From Paenibacillus odorifer (GTDB lineage Bacteria; Bacillota; Bacilli; Paenibacillales; Paenibacillaceae), in assembly GCF_000758725.1 (NCBI RefSeq), contig NZ_CP009428.1:6138001-6202000 (forward strand): a stretch of DNA of 64,000 nucleotides, read 5' to 3'. Shown here piece by piece: positions 35,001 through 41,846 of this stretch (its first letter is position 1; the number at the start of each line of letters is the position of its first letter). The notes under the pieces are model-generated. The model was not told the DNA's origin and did not search any database. It worked only from the letters and a program-made list of their open reading frames with translations. A program made the position numbers and the translations under genes.

Positions 35001-35590
35001 GCACGCAAAAGTACGGTAACAGGAATTTTACGAGTCCGATCGATACGAACATACATAATGTCCTTAGCATCGGTTTCTAGTTCCAACCAGGCTCCGCGGT
35101 TCGGGATTACTGTGGCGGTGTAGGTTTTTTTGCCGTTCTTATCCACTTTTGTGCTGAAATAGACGCTTGGAGAGCGAACCAACTGGCTGACAATAACCCG
35201 TTCCGCACCATTAATAATAAAAGTGCCGGTCTCCGTCATCAGCGGGAAATCTCCCATGAACACTTCCTGCTCTTTAACCTCACCGGTCTCTTTATTAATG
35301 AGCCGCACCTTTACACGCAGAGGAGCCGCATACGTTACGTCCCGCTCTTTAGCGTCGTCAACCGTATATTTCGGTTCACCCAGGCTGTAATCAATGAACT
35401 CTAGTACCAAATTACCTGTGAAATCCTGGATCGGCGAGATGTCCTGAAACATTTCCCGCAATCCTTCCTCCAAAAACCAATCATAAGATTTTTGTTGGAT
35501 CTCGATCAGGTTCGGGACCTCGAGTACCTCGTTAATTCTCGCATAGCTCCGCCGAGTGCGTCGACCATACTGAACAAGATGTCCTGCCAA
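32045..35590 (-). CDS. rpoB: RNA polymerase beta subunit
   Basis: A 1181-residue catalytic subunit. The rifampicin pocket reads [20 protein letters not shown] followed by RLSALGPGG, all wild-type at the usual resistance sites. Other family blocks are [31 protein letters not shown] and [18 protein letters not shown]. The C-terminal acidic tail is shorter than in B. subtilis (1193 aa). The start is TTG at 35590 ([11 protein letters not shown]), 6 nt after GAGGGGTGA. A promoter 370 nt upstream (35970-35998) predicts an unusually long leader with a terminator-like hairpin. Confidence 0.98.
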   Translation of the reverse strand: [1181 protein letters not shown]

Positions 35591-35963
35591 CTTTACTCAC
35601 CCCTCATGTCTACTCACTTAAAAATTGATTGCGAACCCTTGTTTGGAACCGTATAATGGAACCATACTACAAGGATTCAGTCATAAATAAAAGAAAAGCC
35701 CTTATCGAAATCTTCGAAAAAAGAGCGCATTTATCCATGACCAAAATACTCCTTATCAAGTAGATTTGCCCAAAACGTACATATTATACGTCACCAAGCA
35801 ATAGTTTATGCGCTATTATCTATTACCACGTAGCATTCGCTGCGTTAGAGCATAGACAACCAACTCGCAAAAACTTGCCGTGCGGCATGCGCTAGCCGGG
35901 CGACAATATATTGCTTGACATTTCAGCAAACTAAAGACATGGAGCCTATCTTAATACTGACAT
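35591..35963 (-). promoter_or_regulatory. Long rpoB leader with terminator-like hairpin
   Basis: About 370 nt of untranslated sequence between the promoter and rpoB. No gene of convincing coding character lies in it. At 35684-35728 the minus strand has TCGAA-GAT-TTCGA flanked by partly paired GCGCTCTT/AAGGGC, followed by TTTTCTTTTATTT, which looks like an attenuator. Direct GGAACC repeats lie at about 35645 and 35658. Attenuation is an inference. Confidence 0.5.
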
Positions 35964-35969
35964 TTTATA

Positions 35970-35998
35970 ATAATACCATTATCACTATCACATGTCAA
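35970..35998 (-). promoter_or_regulatory. Sigma-A promoter of rpoB-rpoC
   Basis: Perfect TTGACA, 17-nt spacer, TATTAT on the minus strand, just after the stop of the upstream methyltransferase gene. It gives rpoBC a promoter separate from rplJL. Confidence 0.8.
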
Positions 35999-36012
35999 TA
36001 ACCTATTGTATT

Positions 36013-36612
36013 TTATTTTTGCGCTTTAATAATACGATAGCCTTTGTCTTTCCCCACTTCTTCCACCATTGAGAACAAGCTTTCTAGTTTTGCCACTGCT
36101 GATGGAGCGCCCTGCTTCTTCTGAATTACAATCCACAGATAGCCACCCTCATTTAAATGTTCATAAGCATCTTCAAAAATCTTATGCACTACAGCTTTTC
36201 CTGCACGAATCGGAGGATTAGTTAGAATCACATCGAACTTCTGCTGCTCATTCAATGCGCCGAGCACATCGCTTTCCATTATCGTAACATTCCGGATTCC
36301 ATTGTGCTGAGCATTCTCACGCGCCAGTTCTACCGCACGACTGTTAATATCAATCATGGTCACATGTCCTTTGGGAGCTAGGTATGCTGCACTTATGCCA
36401 ATCGGCCCATAACCACAACCTACATCAAGCACCGCTGAACCGTCCGGAATTATCATAGCTTCAATAAGAACTCGGCTACCGTAATCGATGTCTCCTTTAG
36501 AGAATACACCGGCATCGCTCGTAAAACGAAAGCTTTTGCCTCTTAGTACGGTATCAATGCTACGTCTGTCATGACGTACTTCCGGCTGCTGCGAATAATA
36601 ATGTTGCGACAT
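36013..36612 (-). CDS. RsmC-like class I SAM-dependent methyltransferase (YbxB-type)
   Basis: A 199-residue methyltransferase. The SAM-binding motif is VLDVGCGYGPIG (about residues 60-71), followed by acidic MIDINSRAVEL. The catalytic motif TNPPIRAG is the NPP(I/F) signature of guanine-N2 rRNA methyltransferases such as RsmC. It equals the C-terminal catalytic half of E. coli RsmC, as in YbxB of B. subtilis, found in the same rplL-ybxB-rpoB location. The target in Bacillales is unproven. GGGAGG lies 6 nt before the ATG. It comes after the rplL terminator, so it may depend on read-through. Confidence 0.88.
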   Translation of the reverse strand: MSQHYYSQQPEVRHDRRSIDTVLRGKSFRFTSDAGVFSKGDIDYGSRVLIEAMIIPDGSAVLDVGCGYGPIGISAAYLAPKGHVTMIDINSRAVELARENAQHNGIRNVTIMESDVLGALNEQQKFDVILTNPPIRAGKAVVHKIFEDAYEHLNEGGYLWIVIQKKQGAPSAVAKLESLFSMVEEVGKDKGYRIIKAQK

Positions 36613-36667
36613 CTCTTTCCTCCCTTTCCTATTATGTTAGCAGTTGGTATATACGCCCTACTAACTC

Positions 36668-36710
36668 TATTTATAAAACAAACCCCTTGAACAAGTTCAA
36701 GGGGTTTTCA
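36668..36710 (-). terminator. Terminator of rplJ-rplL
   Basis: AACCCCTTGAAC and GTTCAAGGGGTT form a perfect stem, followed on the minus strand by TGTTTTATAAA. It begins about 18 nt after the rplL stop. Confidence 0.88.
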
Positions 36711-36723
36711 GTAATAGAAGGAA

Positions 36724-37083
36724 TTACTTCACTTCTACAGCTGCGCCTGCTTCTTCCAATTTTGCTTTAGTAGCTTCGGCTTCGTCTTTGCTTACTTTTT
36801 CTTTGATTGCTTTTGGTGCGTTGTCTACAAGATCTTTAGCTTCTTTCAAGCCAAGACCAGTGATTTCGCGAACGATTTTGATAACGTTGATTTTGGAAGC
36901 GCCAGCGCCTGTCAAAATTACGTCAAATTCGGATTGCTCTTCAGCTACTGCTGCTACCGCACCGCCAGCTGCTACTGGAGCTGCTGCAGTTACACCGAAT
37001 TCTTCTTCAATTGCTTTAACCAGGTCGTTCAGTTCCAATACGCTCATGCCTTTAATTGCTTCCAAGATTGCTTCTTTACTCAT
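36724..37083 (-). CDS. rplL: 50S ribosomal protein L7/L12
   Basis: A 119-residue stalk protein present in several copies per ribosome that recruits GTPase factors. The N-terminal dimerisation part, an alanine-rich hinge (APVAAGGAVAAVAEE), and the C-terminal factor-binding domain with KINVIKIVREITGLGLKEAK are all present. It follows rplJ after 65 nt and is closed by the terminator at 36668. Confidence 0.97.
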   Translation of the reverse strand: MSKEAILEAIKGMSVLELNDLVKAIEEEFGVTAAAPVAAGGAVAAVAEEQSEFDVILTGAGASKINVIKIVREITGLGLKEAKDLVDNAPKAIKEKVSKDEAEATKAKLEEAGAAVEVK

Positions 37084-37148
37084 GATTGAACCTCCATTTT
37101 ATATTTAAATTTATTTGTGGTATTGATTATGCTGCAAGAGTCAAAGGC

Positions 37149-37652
37149 TTACGCGCTTTGTTCTTCTTTTTCAGCAACAGCTTTAACTGCAAGCGCGAAG
37201 TTGCGCACTGGAGCTTGAAGTACGCTAAGCAGCATGGACAGCAAACCATCGCGGGATGGAAGCTCAGCCAGTGCTTTCAGTTGTTCCGCGTCAATGACAC
37301 GACCTTCAACTACGCCGCCCTTCAATTTCAAAGCGTCGTTTTTCTTGGCGAAATCGTTCAAAATTTTAGCTGGTGCTACTGCATCAGTTGTGCTGAATGC
37401 GATAGCTGTTGGACCAGTCAAAACTTCATCCAATTCACTCAACTCAGCCGCAGCAGTTGCGCGACGTAGCAATGTGTTCTTCAGGACTTGAAACTCAACG
37501 CCAGCTTCACGAAGTTGCTTACGCAGTTCAGTCACTTGGGAAACGTTCAATCCACGGTAGTCAGCTACAACAGTCGAAAGACTGTTTTGCAGTTTTGCAG
37601 TAACGACGTCAACCGCGTCTTGTTTTGCTTGAATTACTTTTGCATTTGCCAA
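37149..37652 (-). CDS. rplJ: 50S ribosomal protein L10
   Basis: A 167-residue base of the L7/L12 stalk. The N-terminal domain binds 23S rRNA (ANAKVIQAKQDAVDVVTAKL), and the C-terminal helix anchors L7/L12 dimers. The start is TTG at 37652 (MANAKVIQ), 8 nt after AGGAGG; a GTG three codons upstream lies inside the ribosome site. It is preceded by an L10 leader, where the L10-L12 complex is expected to act as feedback regulator. Confidence 0.96.
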   Translation of the reverse strand: MANAKVIQAKQDAVDVVTAKLQNSLSTVVADYRGLNVSQVTELRKQLREAGVEFQVLKNTLLRRATAAAELSELDEVLTGPTAIAFSTTDAVAPAKILNDFAKKNDALKLKGGVVEGRVIDAEQLKALAELPSRDGLLSMLLSVLQAPVRNFALAVKAVAEKEEQSA

Positions 37653-37724
37653 TGTATACACCTCCTGAAAATTTATGTGTCGGCGTTCTTTCCAAGGAAA
37701 GCTTCACCGCTCCTACGCAGGCAG

Positions 37725-37894
37725 TAGAAAAGCCTCCGCAGAATCACGAAGGCTTGATAAAACGAAAGTTATACGAGCAAGCTCGTTACTTCTTGTTTCT
37801 ATCACAACACCTCGGTAGGAAATTAAGCACTAAGGCACCTACTGTCTACGGTAAGCATATTCAAGGTTAAGATTGATACCTTAAGTTTCACAAC
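37725..37894 (-). ncRNA. Ribosomal protein L10 leader with attenuator
   Basis: The minus strand holds CCGTAGACAGTAGGTGCCTT and, further on, CCTACCGAGGTGTTGTG, the typical core of the Firmicute L10 leader (37800-37860). Downstream, GCCTTCG-TGATTCTG-CGGAGGC followed by TTTTCT at 37726-37755 is an intrinsic terminator. Binding of excess L10(L12) is expected to favour termination before rplJ. Confidence 0.88.
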
Positions 37895-37900
37895 TGTTAT

Positions 37901-37929
37901 AGATTATCAAAATTGACTCAAAGAGTCAA
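37901..37929 (-). promoter_or_regulatory. Promoter of rplJ-rplL
   Basis: TTGACT, 17-nt spacer, TAATCT on the minus strand, starting 8 nt after the rplA stop. The -35 lies within a perfect hairpin TTGACTC-TTT-GAGTCAA followed by TTTT, which may also act as a weak terminator for rplA. Confidence 0.65.
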
Positions 37930-37936
37930 CCCTTAA

Positions 37937-38629
37937 TTATCTGAAGACGGTTGTGTTCACACGAGCGCTAGGTCCCATTGTGGAAGAAATCGAGATGCCT
38001 TTAAGGTATACACCTTTAGCAGCAGCTGGTTTCGCACGGTTCAAAGCGTCGATAAGAGCTTTAAGGTTATCGTTCAATTGTGCAGCATCAAAGGACACTT
38101 TGCCGATTGGCGCGTGAATTTGACCTGCTTTGTCGAGACGGTATTCGATTTTACCGGCTTTGATTTCTTGCACAGCCTTGGAAACATCGAATGTAACTGT
38201 GCCAGCTTTAGGGTTAGGCATAAGACCTTTACCACCAAGCAGACGACCCAGTTTACCGACTTCACTCATCATATCAGGTGTAGCTACGCAGACATCAAAT
38301 TCAAACCAGCCTTGTTGAATTTTGTTGATCATGTCTTGATCACCAACAAAATCAGCGCCAGCAGCTTCTGCCTCTTTCGCTTTTTCACCTTTTGCAAATA
38401 CAAGCACGCGTTGTGTTTTACCAGTGCCGTGAGGCAGGACAACAACACCACGAACTGCTTGGTCTTGTTTACGCGGGTCTACACCCAGACGAACTGCTGC
38501 TTCAACGGTTTCGTCGAACTTAGCAGTCGCTGCCTTTTTCACAAGCTCTACAGCTTCTGAAGGCTCGTAAGTTGCTTCGCTGTTGATCAGCTTAGCAGCT
38601 TCTTGGTATTTCTTACCATGTTTAGCCAT
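37937..38629 (-). CDS. rplA: 50S ribosomal protein L1
   Basis: A 230-residue protein of the mobile L1 stalk that guides deacylated tRNA from the E site. It begins MAKHGKKYQEAAKLINSEAT and has the hinge segment GKLGRLLGGKGLMPNPKAGT. The ATG at 38629 follows AAAGGAGG; an upstream in-frame stretch is not conserved. It lies 82 nt after rplK. L1 represses its own operon in many bacteria. Confidence 0.97.
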   Translation of the reverse strand: MAKHGKKYQEAAKLINSEATYEPSEAVELVKKAATAKFDETVEAAVRLGVDPRKQDQAVRGVVVLPHGTGKTQRVLVFAKGEKAKEAEAAGADFVGDQDMINKIQQGWFEFDVCVATPDMMSEVGKLGRLLGGKGLMPNPKAGTVTFDVSKAVQEIKAGKIEYRLDKAGQIHAPIGKVSFDAAQLNDNLKALIDALNRAKPAAAKGVYLKGISISSTMGPSARVNTTVFR

Positions 38630-38711
38630 GAAAATGTTCCTCCTTTGTGGTGTTAGCGGAAATTCCTCCCACATACTTGCGGGTCACGAATGACCGATTC
38701 TTCGAAAACTA

Positions 38712-39137
38712 CTAGTCTTCGATTGTGATACCCATACTGCGAGCAGTACCTTCAACCATACGCATTGCAGCTTCAACAGTTGCAGCGTTAAGGTCAGGCA
38801 TTTTTGTTTCAGCAATTTCACGTACCGCAGCGCGGCCGATTTTTGCTACTTTTTTCTTGTTTGGTTCGCCGGATCCTTTTTCTACTTTAGCAGCGATGCG
38901 AAGCAGAACAGCAGCCGGAGGAGTTTTAGTGATGAAAGTAAAGGAACGGTCTTCAAATACTGTAATTTCAACCGGAATGATCAAGCCAGCCTGGTCGGCA
39001 GTACGAGCATTAAATTCCTTACAGAATGCCATGATGTTGACACCTGCTTGACCTAACGCCGGACCTACTGGAGGCGCTGGATTCGCTTTCCCTGCAGGAA
39101 TCTGCAGTTTCACCATTTTAATAACTTTTTTAGCCAT
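38712..39137 (-). CDS. rplK: 50S ribosomal protein L11
   Basis: A 141-residue protein of the GTPase-associated centre, needed for stringent-response activation. It shows KLQIPAGKANPAPPVGPALG near the N-terminus and RTARSMGITIED-like C-terminal residues (GTARSMGI). The proline-rich thiostrepton-site helix is unaltered. The ATG at 39137 has AAGGAGG upstream. It lies 74 nt after nusG. Confidence 0.97.
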   Translation of the reverse strand: MAKKVIKMVKLQIPAGKANPAPPVGPALGQAGVNIMAFCKEFNARTADQAGLIIPVEITVFEDRSFTFITKTPPAAVLLRIAAKVEKGSGEPNKKKVAKIGRAAVREIAETKMPDLNAATVEAAMRMVEGTARSMGITIED

Positions 39138-39211
39138 GAGTGACACCTCCTTGCAAAAATAGTGGTCTTCGAACGCCAATAGCGCTCTCCCACAAGAAAC
39201 CCTAGCTTATG

Positions 39212-39745
39212 TTATATTTTCTCCACTTGAGTGAAATCCAACTCTAGCGGGGTTTCCCGTCCAAACATGTTAACATGCACTTTGATCTTGCTCTTGTCAG
39301 CCAAAATTTCTTCCACGGAGCCCACAAAATTCGCAAACGGACCAACCATAATACGTACGGATTCCTTGATTTCGAAATCAATCTTCGCTTTAGGTTCAAC
39401 CATGCCCATATGCTTCAGAATTTGTTCTACCTCTTCCGGAAGCAAAGCTGTTGGTTTAGACCCTGAGCCTGTCGAACCAACAAATCCAGTAACGCCCGGA
39501 GTATTGCGGACAACATACCAGGAATCATCAGTCTGAACCATTTCCACCAAAACATATCCGGGGTAAACTTTACGCATAACGGTTTTTTTCTTACCGTCTT
39601 TGTTTACGATTTCTTCTTCCATAGGAACAAGAACGCGGAATATTTTGTCTTCCATGCCCATGGACTCAACGCGCTTTTCCAAATTGGCTTTGACCTTATT
39701 CTCATACCCAGAATAGGTATGAACGACATACCATCTTTTTTCCAT
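39212..39745 (-). CDS. nusG: Transcription termination/antitermination factor NusG
   Basis: A 177-residue factor that binds the RNA polymerase clamp and modulates pausing. The NGN domain begins RWYVVHTYSGYENKVKANLE; the C-terminal KOW domain contains VRIMVGPFANFVGSVEEI. Length equals Bacillus NusG. It follows secE by 21 nt. It is cotranscribed with rpmG and secE. Confidence 0.97.
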   Translation of the reverse strand: MEKRWYVVHTYSGYENKVKANLEKRVESMGMEDKIFRVLVPMEEEIVNKDGKKKTVMRKVYPGYVLVEMVQTDDSWYVVRNTPGVTGFVGSTGSGSKPTALLPEEVEQILKHMGMVEPKAKIDFEIKESVRIMVGPFANFVGSVEEILADKSKIKVHVNMFGRETPLELDFTQVEKI

Positions 39746-39766
39746 ATCAAGCCACCTGGGACCTCT

Positions 39767-39958
39767 CTAAATAATCGCTTCAATCACAGCGGAAATACCG
39801 ATGTCCAGAACCCAGAAGTAAATAGCGACAACTACAATCGTACCGAGAACGATCAATGTATAGTTGGTCAATTCTTTACGACTTGGCCAGCGAACCTTTT
39901 TGAGTTCACTCCAGCTCTCAGTGAAAAAGGAAAACATAGACTTGAAACTACGTTTCAT
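39767..39958 (-). CDS. secE: Protein translocase subunit SecE
   Basis: A 63-residue protein with one C-terminal membrane helix (about residues 33-55). The conserved amphipathic segment SWSELKKVRWPSRKELTNYT clamps SecY. It is the short single-span form of Gram-positives. It lies between rpmG (20 nt) and nusG. Confidence 0.96.
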   Translation of the reverse strand: MKRSFKSMFSFFTESWSELKKVRWPSRKELTNYTLIVLGTIVVVAIYFWVLDIGISAVIEAII

Positions 39959-39978
39959 GCCGACTACACCTCCACAGA

Positions 39979-40128
39979 CTATCTGGTTTCGCGATGAGGA
40001 GTTTGCGAGTTACAATACTTGCAAAATTTCTTCATCTCCATGCGGTCGGGGTGATTTCGCTTGTTTTTGGTAGTCGCATAGTTTCTTTGTTTGCAACTTG
40101 TACAAGCCAAAGTGATAATTACCCGCAT
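39979..40128 (-). CDS. rpmG: 50S ribosomal protein L33, zinc type
   Basis: A 49-residue protein read directly from the minus strand: it begins MRVIITLACTSCKQRNYATT and ends SQTPHRETR. Two CxxC pairs (C9/C12 and C36/C39) form the zinc ribbon. It precedes secE-nusG as in Bacillales (rpmGB). GGGAGG lies 8 nt before the ATG at 40128. A possible alternative-pairing leader lies upstream at 40185-40219. Confidence 0.96.
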   Translation of the reverse strand: MRVIITLACTSCKQRNYATTKNKRNHPDRMEMKKFCKYCNSQTPHRETR

Positions 40129-40184
40129 GATGTGCACCTCCCGAGACGTCCTTCCAATTCACATTAGAAGACGCAAATATTGAT

Positions 40185-40219
40185 CCTAAAAAAAAGCCGC
40201 GAATTTAGGCCTACCTAAA
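40185..40219 (-). promoter_or_regulatory. Three-segment alternative-pairing leader of rpmG-secE-nusG
   Basis: In transcription order the leader has TTTAGG (40214-40219), CCTAAA (40204-40209), GCGGC with eight T, ending TTTAGG (40185-40190). The middle segment can pair with either outer copy, giving mutually exclusive hairpins. The U run lies between. This resembles a small attenuator, but no ligand or partner is known. Confidence 0.4.
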
Positions 40220-40221
40220 AC

Positions 40222-40251
40222 ACTTTAGCATAATGTCAAGGTCTGTGTCAA
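40222..40251 (-). promoter_or_regulatory. Sigma-A promoter of rpmG-secE-nusG
   Basis: Perfect TTGACA, 18-nt spacer and TAAAGT preceded by TG (extended -10) on the minus strand, about 95 nt before rpmG. Confidence 0.75.
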
Positions 40252-40471
40252 CGAAAGAATTCCGTTCTGCACTGGGTAATTCCGGGTTTAGTAGTCATAT
40301 GGCCGTACCCTGTCTTTGGGTCTATCTCTTCCTCACACTTCGCTGTCTTCCTTACCATTATGGGGTATTCCGTCTGTGTATAAACCTACCTTCAACGGCA
40401 ACGACTAAAATCGGCTCAAATAGTAATTTATGGTGCAAGCACCTAATTCTATCCGAGTGATTTCAAAAAGA
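40252..40471. other. Intergenic stretch between sigH and rpmG
   Basis: About 220 bases without a convincing gene, tRNA or known RNA family. The only structure I see is GGTGC-TT-GCACC near 40430-40442. A 75-codon open frame on the plus strand has no recognisable domain and is not called. Confidence 0.6.
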
Positions 40472-40499
40472 CTAAAAAAAAGAACTCGATGTCCGAGCC
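40472..40499 (-). terminator. Terminator of sigH
   Basis: On the minus strand GGCTCG-GACAT-CGAGTTC, a short 4-5 bp stem, is followed by TTTTTTTAGTC. It begins about 20 nt after the sigH stop. The stem is weak, but the T run is long. Confidence 0.65.
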
Positions 40500-40519
40500 C
40501 TCTCTTGTTCATTATATCA

Positions 40520-41164
40520 TCAATTGTCACGTACTTCTAGATATCTTTCTAATTTCCTTTTTACTCGTTGTAGAGCGTTATCAATAGACTTTACATGCCG
40601 CTTAAGATCTTCAGCAATCTCCTGATAGGATCTTCCGTCTAAATACAACATCAGAACCTTGCGCTCCAAGTCACTTAGAATCTCCGCCATCTTATCTTCA
40701 AGACCAATGAATTCTTCTTGATTAATAATTAGCTCTTCTGGATCTAGAACCTGTGTTCCACAAATGACATCCATAAGTGTTCTATCAGAATCTTCGTCAT
40801 AAATGGGCTTGTCCAAGGAAACATAAGAGTTCAGCGGAATATGTTTCTGACGAGTGGCCGTCTTAATAGCCGTTATAATCTGTCGTGTAATGCAGAGCTC
40901 AGCAAAAGCCTTGAATGAAGAGAGCTTGTCACCTTTAAAGTCACGAATAGCCTTGTATAGACCAATCATTCCTTCTTGTACAATATCTTCACGGTCTGCC
41001 CCGATCAAGAAATAAGAGCGGGCTTTAGCACGTACAAAGTTACGGTATTTATTAATCAAGTGTTCTAATGCGCCACTGTCGCCACCACGGAAAGCCTCGA
41101 CAATATCTTCATCACTTATGAAATCATACTCAGACAGCATTATTTCCTTGAGGTCGACACTCAC
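40520..41164 (-). CDS. sigH: RNA polymerase sigma factor SigH
   Basis: A 214-residue sigma-70-family factor that in Bacillus controls early sporulation and competence genes. Region 2 reads FVRAKARSYFLIGADREDIV and EGMIGLYKAIRDFKGDK, almost identical to Bacillus SigH; region 4 holds LDGRSYQEIAEDLKRHVKSI. The start is judged to be GTG at 41164, after GGGGGG; this gives the family length (218 aa in B. subtilis), whereas the longer open frame covers the promoter. It ends the cysE-cysS-mrnC-rlmB-rae1 run and has its own promoter. Confidence 0.94.
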   Translation of the reverse strand: MSVDLKEIMLSEYDFISDEDIVEAFRGGDSGALEHLINKYRNFVRAKARSYFLIGADREDIVQEGMIGLYKAIRDFKGDKLSSFKAFAELCITRQIITAIKTATRQKHIPLNSYVSLDKPIYDEDSDRTLMDVICGTQVLDPEELIINQEEFIGLEDKMAEILSDLERKVLMLYLDGRSYQEIAEDLKRHVKSIDNALQRVKRKLERYLEVRDN

Positions 41165-41221
41165 CAAGAATCCCCCCGGCTGCAACGCAAGACACATCGT
41201 TACTTCGCGAAATATAGGATC

Positions 41222-41251
41222 AGTATATATTATGTTACCTTCCACCGTCAA
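41222..41251 (-). promoter_or_regulatory. Sigma-A promoter of sigH
   Basis: TTGACG, 18-nt spacer, TATACT on the minus strand, about 60 nt before the GTG start of sigH. It supports the shorter start of the gene. Confidence 0.65.
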
Positions 41252-41322
41252 CCGGAGTTTGTCCAAAATCAATCTAGAATAGCATAAATTGGAATAAAAT
41301 ATTTCCTGATTCTTCCTCGATC

Positions 41323-41844
41323 TCACTGTCTGCGCCATTTTTCCAGCTTACTGCGCACATCGGGAGGCAGTTTGTCTTCCAAAGAATGACGAGTAGAACT
41401 GACACCGCCAGGTTCGATAGCTTTTTTTACTTGTTTTTGATTCTCTTCAATTTCCAGATGCAATTCCCTTGCCGAAATTCGCAATGCACCTTGTGCAAAA
41501 ATAATATGCTGCTCTATAAAATCACTCGTAGCCACATAGATCTGCCGGCGCCGATTGCTATATTCCCCAACCAGTCGCTCAATGCATTCATCTGCGGTTT
41601 CTTTTTCCTTGGTGAAGTACACCTGGACCTTACCCTGGACAAAAGACCTTCCCAACCCCGGAACACGGTATGCATCAAAAACAGCAATAACTCTTCGTCC
41701 AGAGAAAGCCTGGTAATCTGCCAGCAAATCCATCAAGCGGTCGCGTGCTTCCTGCATACCAATCTGGGACAGTGCCACAAGTTCCGGCCAGCCACCGATC
41801 ATGTTATATCCATCCACAAGCAGCACATCGCGCCAGTCGGCCAT
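41323..41844 (-). CDS. rae1: NYN-domain ribosome-associated endoribonuclease Rae1 (YacP)
   Basis: A 173-residue PIN-like NYN nuclease. The acidic catalytic segments are LLVDGYNMIGGWPEL, VIAVFDAYRVPG and ETADECIERLV, with VATSDFIEQH further on. In Bacillus, Rae1 cleaves mRNA in the ribosomal A site. The gene lies 2 nt after rlmB, tightly coupled, in the order cysS-mrnC-rlmB-rae1-sigH shared with Bacillus. The function here is by homology. Confidence 0.92.
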   Translation of the reverse strand: MADWRDVLLVDGYNMIGGWPELVALSQIGMQEARDRLMDLLADYQAFSGRRVIAVFDAYRVPGLGRSFVQGKVQVYFTKEKETADECIERLVGEYSNRRRQIYVATSDFIEQHIIFAQGALRISARELHLEIEENQKQVKKAIEPGGVSSTRHSLEDKLPPDVRSKLEKWRRQ

Positions 41845-41846
41845 AG

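Noticed and set aside
40233..40460. A 75-codon plus-strand frame between sigH and rpmG
   Set aside because: It overlaps the rpmG promoter on the opposite strand, lacks a ribosome site and resembles nothing I know.
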